Notes: generated by a model from the letters alone, not told the origin. A DNA stretch of 64,000 bases from Notamacropus eugenii (GCF_028372415.1 NC_092873.1:355288128-355352127); one strand, 5' to 3'. Counted from the first letter of the stretch, positions 12,801 through 22,950 are shown. A program made the numbers and translations.

Positions 12801-15800
12801 CCTCTCCAAAGACCTCCAGGTCCTTCCTAGCACTTGCCCCTGGTACTTTCTTCTTCCCTCCCCCAAACCTCCCTCTCCCTCTGCTCCAGGCAACCTGATG
12901 TAATCCTTTTTCCCGGTTCAGATCTCTTCTTCATTACTACTCTAACCTAAGATATCTGTCTTCCTTCTACTTAGGACCCCCGGCACTTACAGTATGTGGC
13001 TGATGTAAATGAGTCCAATGTGTACCTAGTGACCCAGGGCAGAAAGCTCTATGGGATGCCCACTGATTTTGGCTTTTGTGTCAAGGTGAGAGACCCTTGA
13101 CCCTAATATCCCAGACTCTAATGCTTGATTGGTCTTTTGCCCTTATCCCAATCCTGGTTGCTAGTTCCTCCGGTCCATTATCTCCTTGGCTCCCAAGTTC
13201 CCCAGAATTCCAAGTGAACCCTAACAATAGAACTTCCCTACAATTCTCCAATCCTATTCATTCCTTTTTTTCCTTAACTCCCAGAATTTCCAGTTCTTGC
13301 TCAGGCACAGAAAGGTTGGGGAGCAAAGAAGGGGTCCTTGGTTCACTCAGGTCTCTGTGTTACCTAGTGGGGAGGTCCCAAGGTGAGTAGGAGGGAAGAA
13401 GCAGGACTCTGGCACCTAATGAGTTCTTCCCTCCTCAGCCTAACAAACTTCGCAGCCCAAAGGGACTTCGGGTCTTCTGCAGTGAAGATGAACAGAGCCG
13501 CAGCTGCTGGGTGGCTGCCTTCCGCCTCTTCAAGGTATCTGAAACTAGAGGGAAGGTGATGACCTAGGGACACTAGCCAGACACCCAAACCTAGGCTGCT
13601 AGCCTGGACAGAGGAGGGAAGACCCCCAAGAGCTCCCAGTCTGATGAAAGAGACCCGGTGCCTGGCCTCAGGGATCTCCCAATCTAATGGAGAAGACCAG
13701 TCGATGCTCTCAGCCAGATAGGCAGGACCCAGTGTCTTCCCTAAAGGAGTTTCCAGTGAGGTCCCTTTCCTATTATCTCCCCAGTACGGAATGCAACTTT
13801 ACAAGAATTACCAGCAGATGCAATCTCGACGAATTCGCCCATCCTGGTTTGGTCCTACACCCCTGGTGAGTGCTTCCCAATACTGGTGCATTTTCTCTGC
13901 CCCAGACCACTGGTAAGAGTGGCTGGATTCCTGTCTTGGCCTCACACATCCCAGGGATCCCATGTATTTACTCATCTCATCTCTCGTCTTTCTCTCTCTC
14001 TCTCTCTCTCCCCCCTCCTCCCTCCAGAGGAGCGTTTCAGATAATACTCTGGTGGCCATGGACTTCTCTGGTCATGCTGGACGGGTCATTGAGAATCCCA
14101 GAGAGGCTCTGAGTGCAGCATTGGAGGAAGCCCAAGCCTGGAGGGTGAGAACAGAAGATGGGGAGGGGAGGGAGGCAGCAGGTGCAGAGGACCTATGAAT
14201 TGTAGGGGATTCTTTAAGGGCATTGGCCTGGGACCAAAGGGTCCTCATACCCATTAGTTAAGCACCAGTGATTTTTGCCTGATTGGAGCTCTCTTCACCA
14301 AGACATATCATACACAACAGCCATCTCAGTCCTCAGCCTGAGGCTCAGCGCTTAAGAGACCGGCTCAGGCTCATTTAATGAGTAAATATTAGATCTTGTC
14401 TTCTTTCATTAGGATATAAACTCCTTGAGGGTAGGAACCGTCCTACTTGCTTATATTTGTAGCCCCAAATTTAGCATACTGCCTGCACTTAATGCTGGGC
14501 TTAATAAATACTTCCTTGCTCTCTCTCCCTCTCTCTCTCTGTCTCTGTCTCTCTCTCTCTTTCTCTCTGACTCTGTCTCTGTCTCTGTCTCTGTTTCTGT
14601 CTCTCTCTGTCTCTCTGTCTCTCCTTCTGTCTCTCTCCCTCTCCCCCTCCCTCTTTCTCTCTCTCCTCCGCACTCTCTCCCTGCTCTCCATTTCCCCATT
14701 TTTCTCCTCTCCTCTCTTCTTTCTCTCCCCTCTCCCCCCTTCTCTCTGTATATTTATATATATAAACATAAATTATATAAATGTATATATTTTTCCAGGG
14801 GTTTGTGACCTACGATCCATGAGCATGATCTTTTTTAAAAATTTTAGTAACTATGTAACTGTTTTCTTCCTCCATTAGATTATAAACTCCTTGAGGGTAG
14901 GGACTATCTTTGCTTTTTATTTGTATCTTCAGTGCTTAGCATAGTACGCATAATAGACAAATAATAAATATTTATTGATCGATTGTATTTAAATATAATT
15001 GACTTACTTTACAATCCTATATATTTTACTTTTATCAGTTTAAAAATGTTATTTTGGGAAGGAGTTCATAGGTTTGGCCACATGGCCAAAGGAGGGTCCA
15101 TAACACATAAAGTTTAGGAACTCCTGCATTCACAATGTCTCCCTCTTTGTGTCTCTGTCTCTGTCTCTCTATTTGTGTCTCTGTCTCTATCTTTCTCTCT
15201 ATATGTATGAATGCATGTATGTATTTCCACTGTGTCATACTGCTTCATCCACCTAAGTTTTAGGGCCAACTTGTGTGCTTTGATGCCTTTTTCATGTAAG
15301 AAACTGAATTTCGAAGATGGACATTCCTTTCGCCCACCCTGCCTCCTCTTGCCCAGTCTCTGAAGTTAGAACCCCCTAGGTGAAAGGACCCTCAGTTTGG
15401 ATGGCATGCCAGGAAACACTACCCCCAGATGGTTTCATCTGGGAAACAAGCCTCTGGGGTCTTGGAGAGAAACTCTTGAGCCACTGACTGATTTCTTCTT
15501 TCTTTATCACTCCCACCTCGTTCTAGAAGAAGACCAATCACAGATACAGCCTGCCTAATCCTTGCCCAGGCAGTGTGCTCAGCTCAGGTGAGGGCCTTGG
15601 TGAGGGAGGCATGGAAGAGGAGGGACCATTGCTTTGATGAAGATGAGATGCTTGACATGCTGCTGTGGACGGATGAGGTTTCCCAAGGGGACTTTATGCG
15701 AATACTGGGGGAAGGGGTGGGAGAAAGAAGAGGGAGGGTTTTCACCAAGAAAAAAGATTTCCTGAAATCAGGTGTTTGATTTCTTCTTCTTCTTCTGCCT

Positions 15801-16663
15801 CCTCTCAGCCATTCACCGCTCCCAACCCTGGTTCCATGGCCGCATCTCTCGGGAGGACACCCAGAGGCTCATTGGACAGCAGGGCCTGGTTGATGGGTAA
15901 AATTAGGGGTGTAGGGGGAATAGGGGCAGATTTCTGGGTTGTGGCATGAACATCAGTCTTGTATATGGGTGTGAGGTTGTATGAGAAGAAATACCTAATT
16001 GAATTGTGCTTCCTATGTCTTATTCCATGCTCTGGCAGTGTGTTTCTTGTACGAGAGAGTCAGCGCAACCCCCAAGGTTTTGTCCTGTCCTTGTGTCACT
16101 TGCAGAAGGTGAAACACTACCTCATCCTTCCGGTGAGTGACACCCTCCCTGGCATACTCTTAGGGGCTACCATCCCCACAACACATTCCCTAGGTCCTCC
16201 TGCTAACAGATCCCCTTCCCCATTCCTAATTGTCCAATGGAATCCCCTAAGAGATCCCAGGAACTCAGCCTTCCATGTGTCTCCCCTTCCCCTATTCCAG
16301 GAAGATCCTGGGAAGTGGAGTAGGTGGTTAGGAAGGAATTGATACAGGCTATTCAAGGAAGCCATTAGTATTGGGTGGAACCTTTGTTGGGTCCCAGTCC
16401 TGGAAAGTCTGGCTCTCTTGGAGGAAATACACAGGAATGAATGGCAGGAGGCAAGGGGAAGGACTCCAAGTTCATCAATGTCTCTCTGACTTCTTGCTTC
16501 CATCCACACCCCCCAGAGTGAGGAGGAGGGCCGCCTCTACTTCAGCATGGATGAAGGGCAGACACGTTTTACTGACCTCCTGCAGCTGGTGGAGTTTCAT
16601 CAGCTCAACCGTGGCATCCTACCTTGCCCACTTCGTCACTGCTGCACCCGGGTGGCCCTCTGA
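9391..16663 (+). CDS. GRB7: GRB7, growth factor receptor-bound protein 7 (14 coding exons, complete)
   Basis: Cytoplasmic adaptor that binds phosphotyrosine on receptor kinases such as ERBB2 through its SH2 domain and has no enzymatic activity. Coding exons: 9391-9542, 9672-9822, 10105-10261, 11607-11728, 12020-12097, 12453-12590, 12975-13085, 13439-13534, 13785-13865, 14028-14144, 15527-15587, 15809-15896, 16039-16132, 16517-16663. All introns are GT-AG and phases join without a break, giving 530 aa against 532 in human. The start (MDLDLS) matches the human MELDLS start and lies 5 nt inside an exon whose acceptor is at 9384-9385, so at least one untranslated 5' exon must lie upstream; I could not place it. 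Order: proline-rich N-terminus (1-101), RA (about 102-188), PH (about 227-336), BPS (about 355-395), SH2 (429-525). It runs in the same direction as the RDH8-like gene, whose ATG is about 0.8 kb past the poly(A) signal. Confidence 0.98.
10510..11040 (+). mobile_element. Cluster of three CORE-type SINE pieces in GRB7 intron 3
   Basis: 10,510-10,695 (cctgcctcagtttcctctac, agatgatctctgaggttcct), 10,740-10,890 (ctctgacactcactaacttt) and 10,895-11,040 (cagacacttagctagctgtg, ctcagtttccttatctgtaa), all in the same direction. Confidence 0.6.
11046..11562 (+). repeat. TA/CATA microsatellite split by a SINE
   Basis: acacatatatatatctatat and catacatatacatatgtatg at 11,046-11,190, then a nearly complete SINE at about 11,196-11,432 (gacactggaggggtttgcca ... 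ctgtaccatctaactgtct), then tatatgtatgtatgtatgca and acacacacacacacatacac to 11,562. Confidence 0.75.
11800..11990 (+). repeat. Foldback element, copy 1 (GRB7 intron 4)
   Basis: Shares about 190 bp of collinear similarity with 25,110-25,310. The best part is 56 nt (11,869-11,924) with about six differences. At its centre (11,887-11,919) CAGAGCTG and CAGCTCTG form a perfect 8-bp inverted repeat around an inner TAGT/ACTA pair and a TTATTTG loop. Outside the core the similarity is patchy. The family is unknown to me. Confidence 0.6.
12220..12425 (+). mobile_element. CORE-type SINE in GRB7 intron 5
   Basis: ctagagtactcagtggactt, ctagttgtgtgacagtggac, ccttagtttcctcatctata and ccttccagctttatatctct. 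Confidence 0.65.
12453..13534 (+). other. GRB7: GRB7 coding exons 6-8: PH domain
   Basis: Exons 12453-12590, 12975-13085 and 13439-13534 encode the pleckstrin homology domain: [33 protein letters not shown], then [20 protein letters not shown] with the near-terminal Trp typical of PH domains. The loop [11 protein letters not shown] is one residue shorter than the human KLRNGHKGLRIF as I recall it. Confidence 0.95.
14395..14990 (+). repeat. CT/TCTG tract between two L2/SINE tails, GRB7 intron 10
   Basis: 14,400-14,515 and 14,870-14,990 both carry the tail form (ataaactccttgagggtagg, then aataaatacttcc or aataaatatttattgatcga). Between them, 14,519-14,745 is a CT/TCTG microsatellite (ctctctgtctctgtctctct). 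Confidence 0.7.
15030..15130. mobile_element. hAT-type MITE fragment in GRB7 intron 10
   Basis: Only one end is left: gttattttgggaaggagttc and tccataacacataaagttta, closing with ggaactcctgca. Same family as the full copies elsewhere. Confidence 0.4.
15809..16663 (+). other. GRB7: GRB7 coding exons 12-14: SH2 domain and stop
   Basis: Exons 15809-15896, 16039-16132 and 16517-16663 encode [10 protein letters not shown] ... GVFLVRES ... [17 protein letters not shown] ... HQLNRGILP. The phosphotyrosine-binding arginine is Arg456 in FLVRES. Human has GLFLVRES where this protein has GVFLVRES. The protein ends CCTRVAL and a TGA at 16661-16663. Confidence 0.97.
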
Positions 16664-17250
16664 GTGGGTGACTCCTGATAATTGTTCCCTCCCACAGAGA
16701 GAGGTGTCTTGTCTCTCTTACCCTCCCTCACCCCTGGCCAAAACGATAGGGGGATCCTTTTCCTCCCACACCTACCCAGTACCTCATCGGGCTTGGAAGA
16801 CATGCCCCCACTTCTGTCTGACTCCTCAAAGGCCAGGCTTTGTGGGTCAATGCACTTTGGATCTTGGTGGGAATGCATACATCAGTAAGGAGCCCCTTCC
16901 TCTACTCTCCTACTGTCACTTCCTTCTCTTTCTCTATTTTTTTCTACTCTCTTTTTCCTTACTTTTTACTCTCTCAGTCTTTCAGTCTTCTGACTCTCCT
17001 CTTCCCTCTCTCCTTCCCATCCAGGCATAAGAATTTCTCCCTCCCCTTCTGCCCCAGTTTCAACCCAAGACTCTGGGAATGGCTTCTCCCCCTTCTCCCC
17101 CAGCACTGAGCTCCTGGTTCTCTCAGTCTCTAAAGCTGTGGAGCCTTGGGGCAGGGCATTATGGGAGAACTGGGGAGCAGGGGGTAGGGGCATCCCCACC
17201 CTTGTACAGATTGAGCAGCCAGTTGATCTGCCTTGTTTTATACCAGTAAC

Positions 17251-17256
17251 AATAAA
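17251..17256 (+). terminator. GRB7: GRB7 poly(A) signal
   Basis: AATAAA 588 nt after the GRB7 stop, followed within about 35 nt by a T/GT-rich stretch (ctctggttggattctttctt). It is the only clear signal before the next gene, giving a 3' UTR of about 0.6 kb. Confidence 0.8.
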
Positions 17257-17465
17257 AATTATTTTTGGACCTCTGGTTGGATTCTTTCTTGTGACAAAGG
17301 TTGAGGGTAGCTGGGTTGTTGGAAACTGGAGAAGAGAAGACAGAGGGGGCAGGGAGAAGATGAAGTAGGATCTGGCTTCTGTCACAAGAGGAAACCAAGA
17401 GATTTGAGGGCCTGATTTCAAGGGCTTCCTGACTGCCAAGGACATTGGGAAGGTGGCCACGTGAA

Positions 17466-17665
17466 TCTGAGAATGTTAGAGCTGGAAAGGGAGCTTGGAG
17501 ACTGGCTAATCCCCTTATTTTACAGAGGGGGAAGGAGAGGCACAGAGAGAGGAAATAATTTGCCTATGCTCAAGGGTCACATGGTTGGTTGAGACTGGGC
17601 CAAGGCTGGAAACTGGGTGTCTTAACTCCCAAGCTAATGTCTTCTGTACTAGACCACACCTCGTT
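17466..17665 (+). mobile_element. MIR-type SINE
   Basis: gaatgttagagctggaaagg, ccccttattttacagagggg and tcttaactcccaagctaatg: MIR order, close to the end of GRB7 and before the RDH8-like promoter. Confidence 0.6.
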
Positions 17666-17845
17666 GTCTCTCCTGGAAAGAATCCCTACCCCTGACCTGA
17701 AAGCCAGCAAGAGGTGGAGATGTCCTGAAATGACCCAAAGGCAGTTTCTCTGCTCCTGTTTGGCCCTGGCACCCACCTGGTTACATCTGGCATCCACAGG
17801 GCAGCTCGTGACTTTAGCCCCCACTGTTCTGTCCGACGCCTGTTG

Positions 17846-18089
17846 ACTAATCCCCTACGTGTGGGGAGCTTGGTGCCAGGGTCCAGGCAGGTACCAAGAG
17901 GCGAGTTGTAATCTGCTTTTCAGATTTGGAGTCTACAGAGGGATTTAACTCTTGGAAATTTAGTGCCCTATGGTGGGAGGGACAGATTAAAACTTCCCTT
18001 TATTAGGCCTAGAGAAAAGCCCAGCAGGGAGACAGAGAGTAGGGCAAGGGGCAAATGCCAAGACTGATCCTGGTTCCTGCTGTGCCCCC
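17846..18089 (+). promoter_or_regulatory. Candidate promoter of the RDH8-like gene
   Basis: The roughly 240 bp before the ATG is repeat-free and not CpG-rich. TAATCC at 17848-17853 fits the OTX/CRX homeodomain consensus and GATTA at 17985-17989 is a second TAATC-type core. The adjoining TTAAAA (17988-17993) could act as a weak TATA-like element, with transcription starting near 18015. A further TAATCC sits at 18426-18431 in intron 1. All of this is motif reading only. Confidence 0.3.
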
Positions 18090-21000
18090 ATGGCTCCTAG
18101 AACAGTCCTCATCACTGGCTGTTCCTCAGGCATCGGGTTGGCACTGGCTGTGAGACTGGCCACCGATTCCCAGGGACGCTTCAAAGGTAATGACTCTCCT
18201 GAACTTCATTCAGAAAATGTGGGGGGAGGCTAAAGACTCATCTAATTGCTCCTTAAATCCCTTATAACTCACAGTCCAGCCAGATATGCCCCAGGGATGC
18301 CAGAGTACTAGTGGCCAGGAGCTTGAGCCCTTTCTTGTGGCTCCTTCCTTTTTACTCTCCTCCCACTCTCACCCCCAATTTAACTTTTCCTGGGGCACAA
18401 TCTTTGCTTTGAATTACTCACTCCCTAATCCTACCCAGTGCTGGCCACCATGAGGGACCTGAGTTGCCGCGGACCCCTAGAGGAAGCAGCTGGATCAGCT
18501 CTGGGACAGACCCTAGAGATTGGGCAACTGGACGTCTGTGACCAGGACTCCATCACCCGTTGCCTGAATAAGCTCCCAGGACAATATGTGGACATCCTTG
18601 GTGACTAGTTAAGATCCTGGGAAGGCCACCTTCCTAGGCAATGGGAAGGGACAGCTAAAAATGAGAGACCTGGGAGCAAGGATTTGTTAGTTTTTTTTGA
18701 TGGGGAAGGTTTTTGTGGGGCTGCATGAATGTGCTGGGGGCTCCTGATGGTAGAATTACAGACTTTTTGAGACCTGCAAGAGATCATAGGATTAAATTTT
18801 TTTTTTTAATTAACAAATATTTTTCTTTCTCCCACCTCTACCTTCTTCATTAGGGGAAGAAAAAAGAAAGAGAAACCACATCCTTGTAAAACCAGTTCCT
18901 TGCTCTATCCAAAGATGTGTTCCCCATTCTGTACCCTGAGCTCATCACCTCTCTGTGGGGATGTGTGGGTGGCTCCCTTCATCACTGCTCCTTTGGAATC
19001 CTGACTGGGAGAAGGCTGGGGAGAGATTGTGATTTGTACCTAATACATAGCAGGGCTAGGATCCAAACCTAAGTATTCTGGCCCTAAAACCAAGGCTATT
19101 GGGGCCTCTACTGCAATGCCTCTGATCCCATTTTAGAGAAGAAAGTTGAGGCCCAGAAAAGAGAAGTGAATTGTCAAGACTTTTACTACTTCAGTGACCT
19201 TGGGCAAATCACTTAAACTTCCTGAACTTCTGTTTCCCAGTTGATTAAAGGATTAGACTAAAAGAGGGCACTTCCAACTCTATCGTCTTATACAGTCACA
19301 GAGCCAACCCTAGAACCCATATCTGTTGTTGTTCAGCTGTGACTGAACATTTTGGGTTTTCTTAGCAAAGATACTAGAGTGGTTTGCCATTTCCTTCTCC
19401 AGCTCATTTTACAGATGAGGAAACTGAGACAAACCGGACTAAGTGATTTGCTCAGGGTCATACAACTAGTAAACGTCTGAGGCCAGATTTGAAATCATGA
19501 AGATGAATCTTCTGACTCCAGGCCCACTACTCTATCCACTGTACTACCCAGCTGCCCCTAGAACTGATGTTCCCAGGCCTCTTTCAAGTCTGTTGCTCAT
19601 ACCAGTCTACATCCCCCTCTTAGAAATACTCTTGGGCCACCTCTTTATGTTACCTTTTGTGGTGGTGGTGTTTTGGTTTATTTTTTTGAAGACTTCAAGT
19701 GTTATTTTGGTAACAACCTTAGTAAAACAATTGGAATCAGCTTTTAATTGGGACAGTCAAAAAAGCAAACTCAAGTTGTAGGATGGGAATGTTTATTAAC
19801 TTCTGAAATTTGAGGGAAAATAGATCTTGCCTGGGACTCTTAACAACGGAGGTACATACAAGGTAGCGTTCAGATTGCTCCTGGCTTTCATGCAGAGTCA
19901 GTCAGGAGCTGGAACTACAAAATGATGTGGGACCTTCAGGACTCCAGACAGTGGGAAAGGGTTCCATCTTCTTTCCTGGGGAAGAGTAGATGATGGATAT
20001 TCCTTATGTGAGATCTGAAAAACTCTGTGGGGCAGGTAGTATATTATTCCCATTTTACAAATAAACTAAAAATTCAGAGGGATCAAATCTCAAGGTAACA
20101 TGTCTAATAACATTCCTCAGTGCCCCAGAATCTGGGCTGGGAGAGGGAAGAGATTATCACTGCCCAGAGGCAGGGAAATGCTTGAAATGGCAACTAAGGT
20201 TAACTTTCTGAGGGCAGGGGTTCTGCTTAGATAGAGATTTACACCTAAATAGATAGCCTTTGCTGGGGAGGGGTTTGGGGGAAAGGAATTTCCAGTTGCC
20301 TAACTCTGCCTCTTGCCCCACTTCTCAGTCAGTAATGCAGGCATAGGGCTCATCGGGCCACTAGAGTCACTGTCCCTGGATGACATGCGCCAAGTCATGG
20401 ATACCAATTTCTTTGGGTTGGTGCAGCTGGTTCGGGCACTGATGCCTGCCATGAAGCGCCAACGCCGGGGACACATCGTGGTTATCAGCAGCATCATGGG
20501 CTTGCAGGGTATGGGATGGGGGTAAAGAGATAATATGGGATGGGGGAGGGAACTGAGAGGAGCCAGGGTAGCTGTTGGGGCCACTGGAGACTGAAGATGA
20601 TGGCGGCTGTAAGGTAGTGTAAGACCCAAGTTTTTCTCTCATCAATTCCTGGGGCCCTGAATGGGTAACATGGCTATTTAAGGTGTCAAAGTGTCACACA
20701 TCATAGGAAAAGGCTTTTAAGAATTGGACAGATCTAAGTATCTGACTCTGGGGTACTACAGGTGAACTTGTAGACACCCTCTCTTTCTTCTTTCATCCGC
20801 CCCATTAGGCATCATGTTCAATGATATATATGCAGCCTCCAAATTCGCAGTGGAGGGTTTCTGTGAGAGTCTCCTGGTACAAGCACTTCGGTTCAACATT
20901 TCGTGAGTGACTGGCAGGGGACAAGATGGGGAGATGTGGCAACTGCACAGTGGTTGAGGATATTTGGAAATTTCAGCTCCTGGCTCTCAGGGCTGTCCCA

Positions 21001-22341
21001 ACCTCATAGGTTAAAGGAAATAAATACTGAAGAGTGACAGGGGATGTGTTCTATACAGGCAGAGTCAGAATTTGGGTACAAATTCTGTCTGTTAATGTCT
21101 GAAAGCCACTTAAATTCTGGGTCTGTTTTCTCCTATGCAAAATAAGGGGTTGAACCAGGGGTTTGTGGATTTCAGGGGGTTCCTGAACTTGGATCAAAAA
21201 TGAAACCCACATCTTTATTTCAGTAATCCTATCTTTTGTTTTCTGCATTTAAGAACATTATGCTGAGAAGGGGCCCCGAAGGCTTTACCAGACTGCCAAA
21301 AGGGTTCAGGACCCAAAAAAGAGGTTAAGAACCCCTGTACTAGATGAACCTTAGGGTCCCTTCTGGCACTAAACAGGTGTTTAGTCCCAGAGGGTCAGGG
21401 CAGGGGGGGTTCCTTGTAGGGTAACACTGGTAGAGCCAGGCCCTGTGACCTCAGAATTCGAGGGAAAGCTGTATTCGGGGGTAGAGCAGGTGAACTGTGT
21501 TGGCACTGACTCTGAGACGGCAGACATCTTTACCCGAATCTACTTGCCCAACTCCCGGGCTCTCTTTGCTAGCCTGAGCCAGAGTCCTGAGGATGTGGCC
21601 GAGGTGGGTGCCTCCTGCAAGAACACACCTGTCTTCTGTCTGTCGCCCTCAGACCCCCATTCCAGCCCCACTGCCCGAGGAGGAGAACTCCCCCCGGGTA
21701 TTGGAAAGCTCCAATAAGCCATCTCTCCTAGGCAACATTCCTTCATTAGCGAATACTTCATTAGCCTTACCTATAAAGGTCCCCTCTCTCACCCTCTCAG
21801 TCTCTAGGAAAGCCCCAAATCTTTGCCCCTGAGTCCAACAACCATCCCTTTTCCTGGAGCCTCTGGTGTAGAAAGAAACAGGTGATTCCTCTGCTCTCTT
21901 CCCTCTAACCCATCGTTCGGATCCCTCTTCCCGGGTTAGCCTCTCTCCATTACTGCAGGCTGTCTCCCACTAAAAACCCATTTATCCCTGCCCCAAGGGC
22001 GCCATCCTAGACACTGAACTTTCCCCCGACGCCAGCGCCGCAGGGCAGTGCTGGGCAAGGCGCTAGATCTCTGAGTCTGAGTGCCCACTTTGCCTTCGCA
22101 GCACACCCTGAAGGTCATCTGCGCCCGCCGCCCACCCTTCCGCCACCAAACCAACCCGGCCTACACGCCCATGCTGGCCCTGAAGCGAGCCGACCCGTCG
22201 GGCGAACTGGCGGGCGCCGCCTTCTACAGCCTGGTGTTCCGCCACGGGCCACTGCTCCGGGCCAGCCTTCACGCTGTGCGCCTCTGCCGCTGGAAGGCGC
22301 GCAAGCTCCGCCAGGGTCTACGCTTGCTCGGCCTCAGCTGA
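18090..22341 (+). CDS. RDH8-like short-chain retinol dehydrogenase (6 exons, complete)
   Basis: Predicted NAD(P)-dependent short-chain dehydrogenase of the RDH8/HSD17B1 branch; RDH8 reduces all-trans-retinal to retinol in photoreceptors. Exons: 18090-18186, 18439-18600, 20329-20508, 20809-20902, 21420-21603, 22102-22341. Sites are GT-AG with intron phases 1,1,1,2,0, and the 318-aa frame is open (human RDH8 311 aa). Visible motifs: cofactor loop TGCSSGIG (9-16), NAG (89-91), catalytic Ser141, and Tyr154-x3-Lys158 in NDIYAASKF. Stretches such as ALGQTL, GHIVVISSIMGLQG, LVEPGP and SEFEGKL read like RDH8 rather than HSD17B1. The tail differs from RDH8: only Cys301 remains where RDH8 has a Cys cluster, and it ends LLGLS instead of VRPR. 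Exon 6 is very GC-rich. No comparable gene is known to me between human GRB7 and IKZF3. The SDR assignment is sure; orthology and substrate are inferred. Confidence 0.92.
18785..19020 (-). mobile_element. L1-type 3' UTR fragment, reversed, in RDH8-like intron 2
   Basis: aacaaatatttttctttctc, gaaaccacatccttgtaaaa, gagctcatcacctctctgtg and tcactgctcctttggaatcc match the antisense of the L1 3' end. Confidence 0.5.
19030..19562 (+). mobile_element. MIR-type SINE followed by a tRNA/CORE-type SINE, intron 2
   Basis: 19,030-19,300: MIR-like pieces (cattttagagaagaaagttg, cagtgaccttgggcaaatca). 19,325-19,562: near-complete marsupial SINE (gatactagagtggtttgcca, gaggaaactgagacaaaccg, ctctatccactgtactaccc). 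Confidence 0.65.
21144..21337. mobile_element. hAT-type MITE copy in RDH8-like intron 4
   Basis: Bordered by an inverted terminal repeat: ggttgaaccaggggtt on the left and gaggttaagaacccctg on the right. The interior shares the gaaggggccccgaaggcttt section with its relatives. It ends about 80 bp before the acceptor of exon 5. Confidence 0.65.
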
Positions 22342-22564
22342 ACCGAGTTCACCAGGTCTGCAGCCAGTACCTCGGCCCCCCGGGCTGCGGCCAAGCTTGA
22401 AGAAGCTTCTCTCGCTTTCCCTCCACTCAGTTCCCAGCCCAGGAATCCCTTCCTAACCCCCCTCATCTCTCCCTCCCCCCCCAAATAATGGAGTGCGCTG
22501 GAACTCGGGCTCTGAGACTAGAGCGGGCGCTCCGTGCGTGGAGGTCTGTGGTGTGGGAAGCACT

Positions 22565-22608
22565 GAATGGATGGATGGATGGATGGATGGATGGATGGAT
22601 GGATGGAG
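22565..22608 (+). repeat. GATG microsatellite in the RDH8-like 3' UTR
   Basis: About eleven ATGG/GATG units in a row, between the stop codon and the poly(A) signal of the RDH8-like gene. Confidence 0.95.
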
Positions 22609-22848
22609 TGTAGGACTTGGAGCTGCCCGGGCTCCTCTTTCCCTTCTGTTCAGCCGCTAAGATGCCAATAACCCACACGTTGGCACCGTGTAGTCCAAAC
22701 CCTCTACCCCTTTATATTCTCCAAAGGGGAAAACCGAGGCTCAGACAGGGATGGGAACACGTCCGAGGTCACAGTGGAATCAGGTCTCTGGACCCTAAAA
22801 CCCCGACATCCTGACACCACGAGGATCTGAGGCGTGGGGCTGGGGTGG

Positions 22849-22860
22849 GCACCAGGGGGT
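22849..22860 (+). promoter_or_regulatory. Weak CTCF-like motif
   Basis: GCACCAGGGGGT resembles the CCACCAGGGGGC core of CTCF sites, with mismatches at the edges. It lies between the RDH8-like gene and the CpG-rich stretch. Single-motif evidence only. Confidence 0.15.
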
Positions 22861-22944
22861 TGGGGGGCGGGAAGGGCGAGCCAGCTGGTAAAGAATGCCC
22901 AAGCGAGTGCTGGTGGAGAAAGGTATCCTTGGAGGAGTGTGGGC

Positions 22945-22950
22945 AATAAA
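22945..22950 (+). terminator. Poly(A) signal of the RDH8-like gene
   Basis: AATAAA about 600 nt after the stop at 22341, followed by GT-rich sequence (gcatgtgtttggg) at the edge of the CpG-rich stretch. It gives a 3' UTR of about 0.6 kb that contains a GATG microsatellite. Confidence 0.7.

Larger units (their letters stand above)
13785..15587 (+). other. GRB7: GRB7 coding exons 9-11: BPS region
   Basis: Exons 13785-13865, 14028-14144 and 15527-15587 encode the PH-SH2 linker (BPS region of the GRB7/10/14 family). The block [20 protein letters not shown] is the same as in human. The flanking stretches [11 protein letters not shown] and [10 protein letters not shown] differ clearly. Intron 10 (14145-15526) holds a long CT/TCTG tract. 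Confidence 0.93.

Noticed and set aside
14425-14878. Leu/Ser-rich and Arg/Glu-rich frames
   Set aside because: Translations of the CT/TCTG microsatellite.
18090-22341. Calling the dehydrogenase HSD17B1
   Set aside because: HSD17B1 is related and also lies on human chromosome 17, but the stretches ALGQTL, GHIVVISSIMGLQG, LVEPGP and SEFEGKL agree with RDH8, and the long HSD17B1 C-terminus is absent.
21936-22484. Antisense open frames across the last RDH8-like exon
   Set aside because: GC-rich shadow of a real exon; no homology or splice logic of their own.
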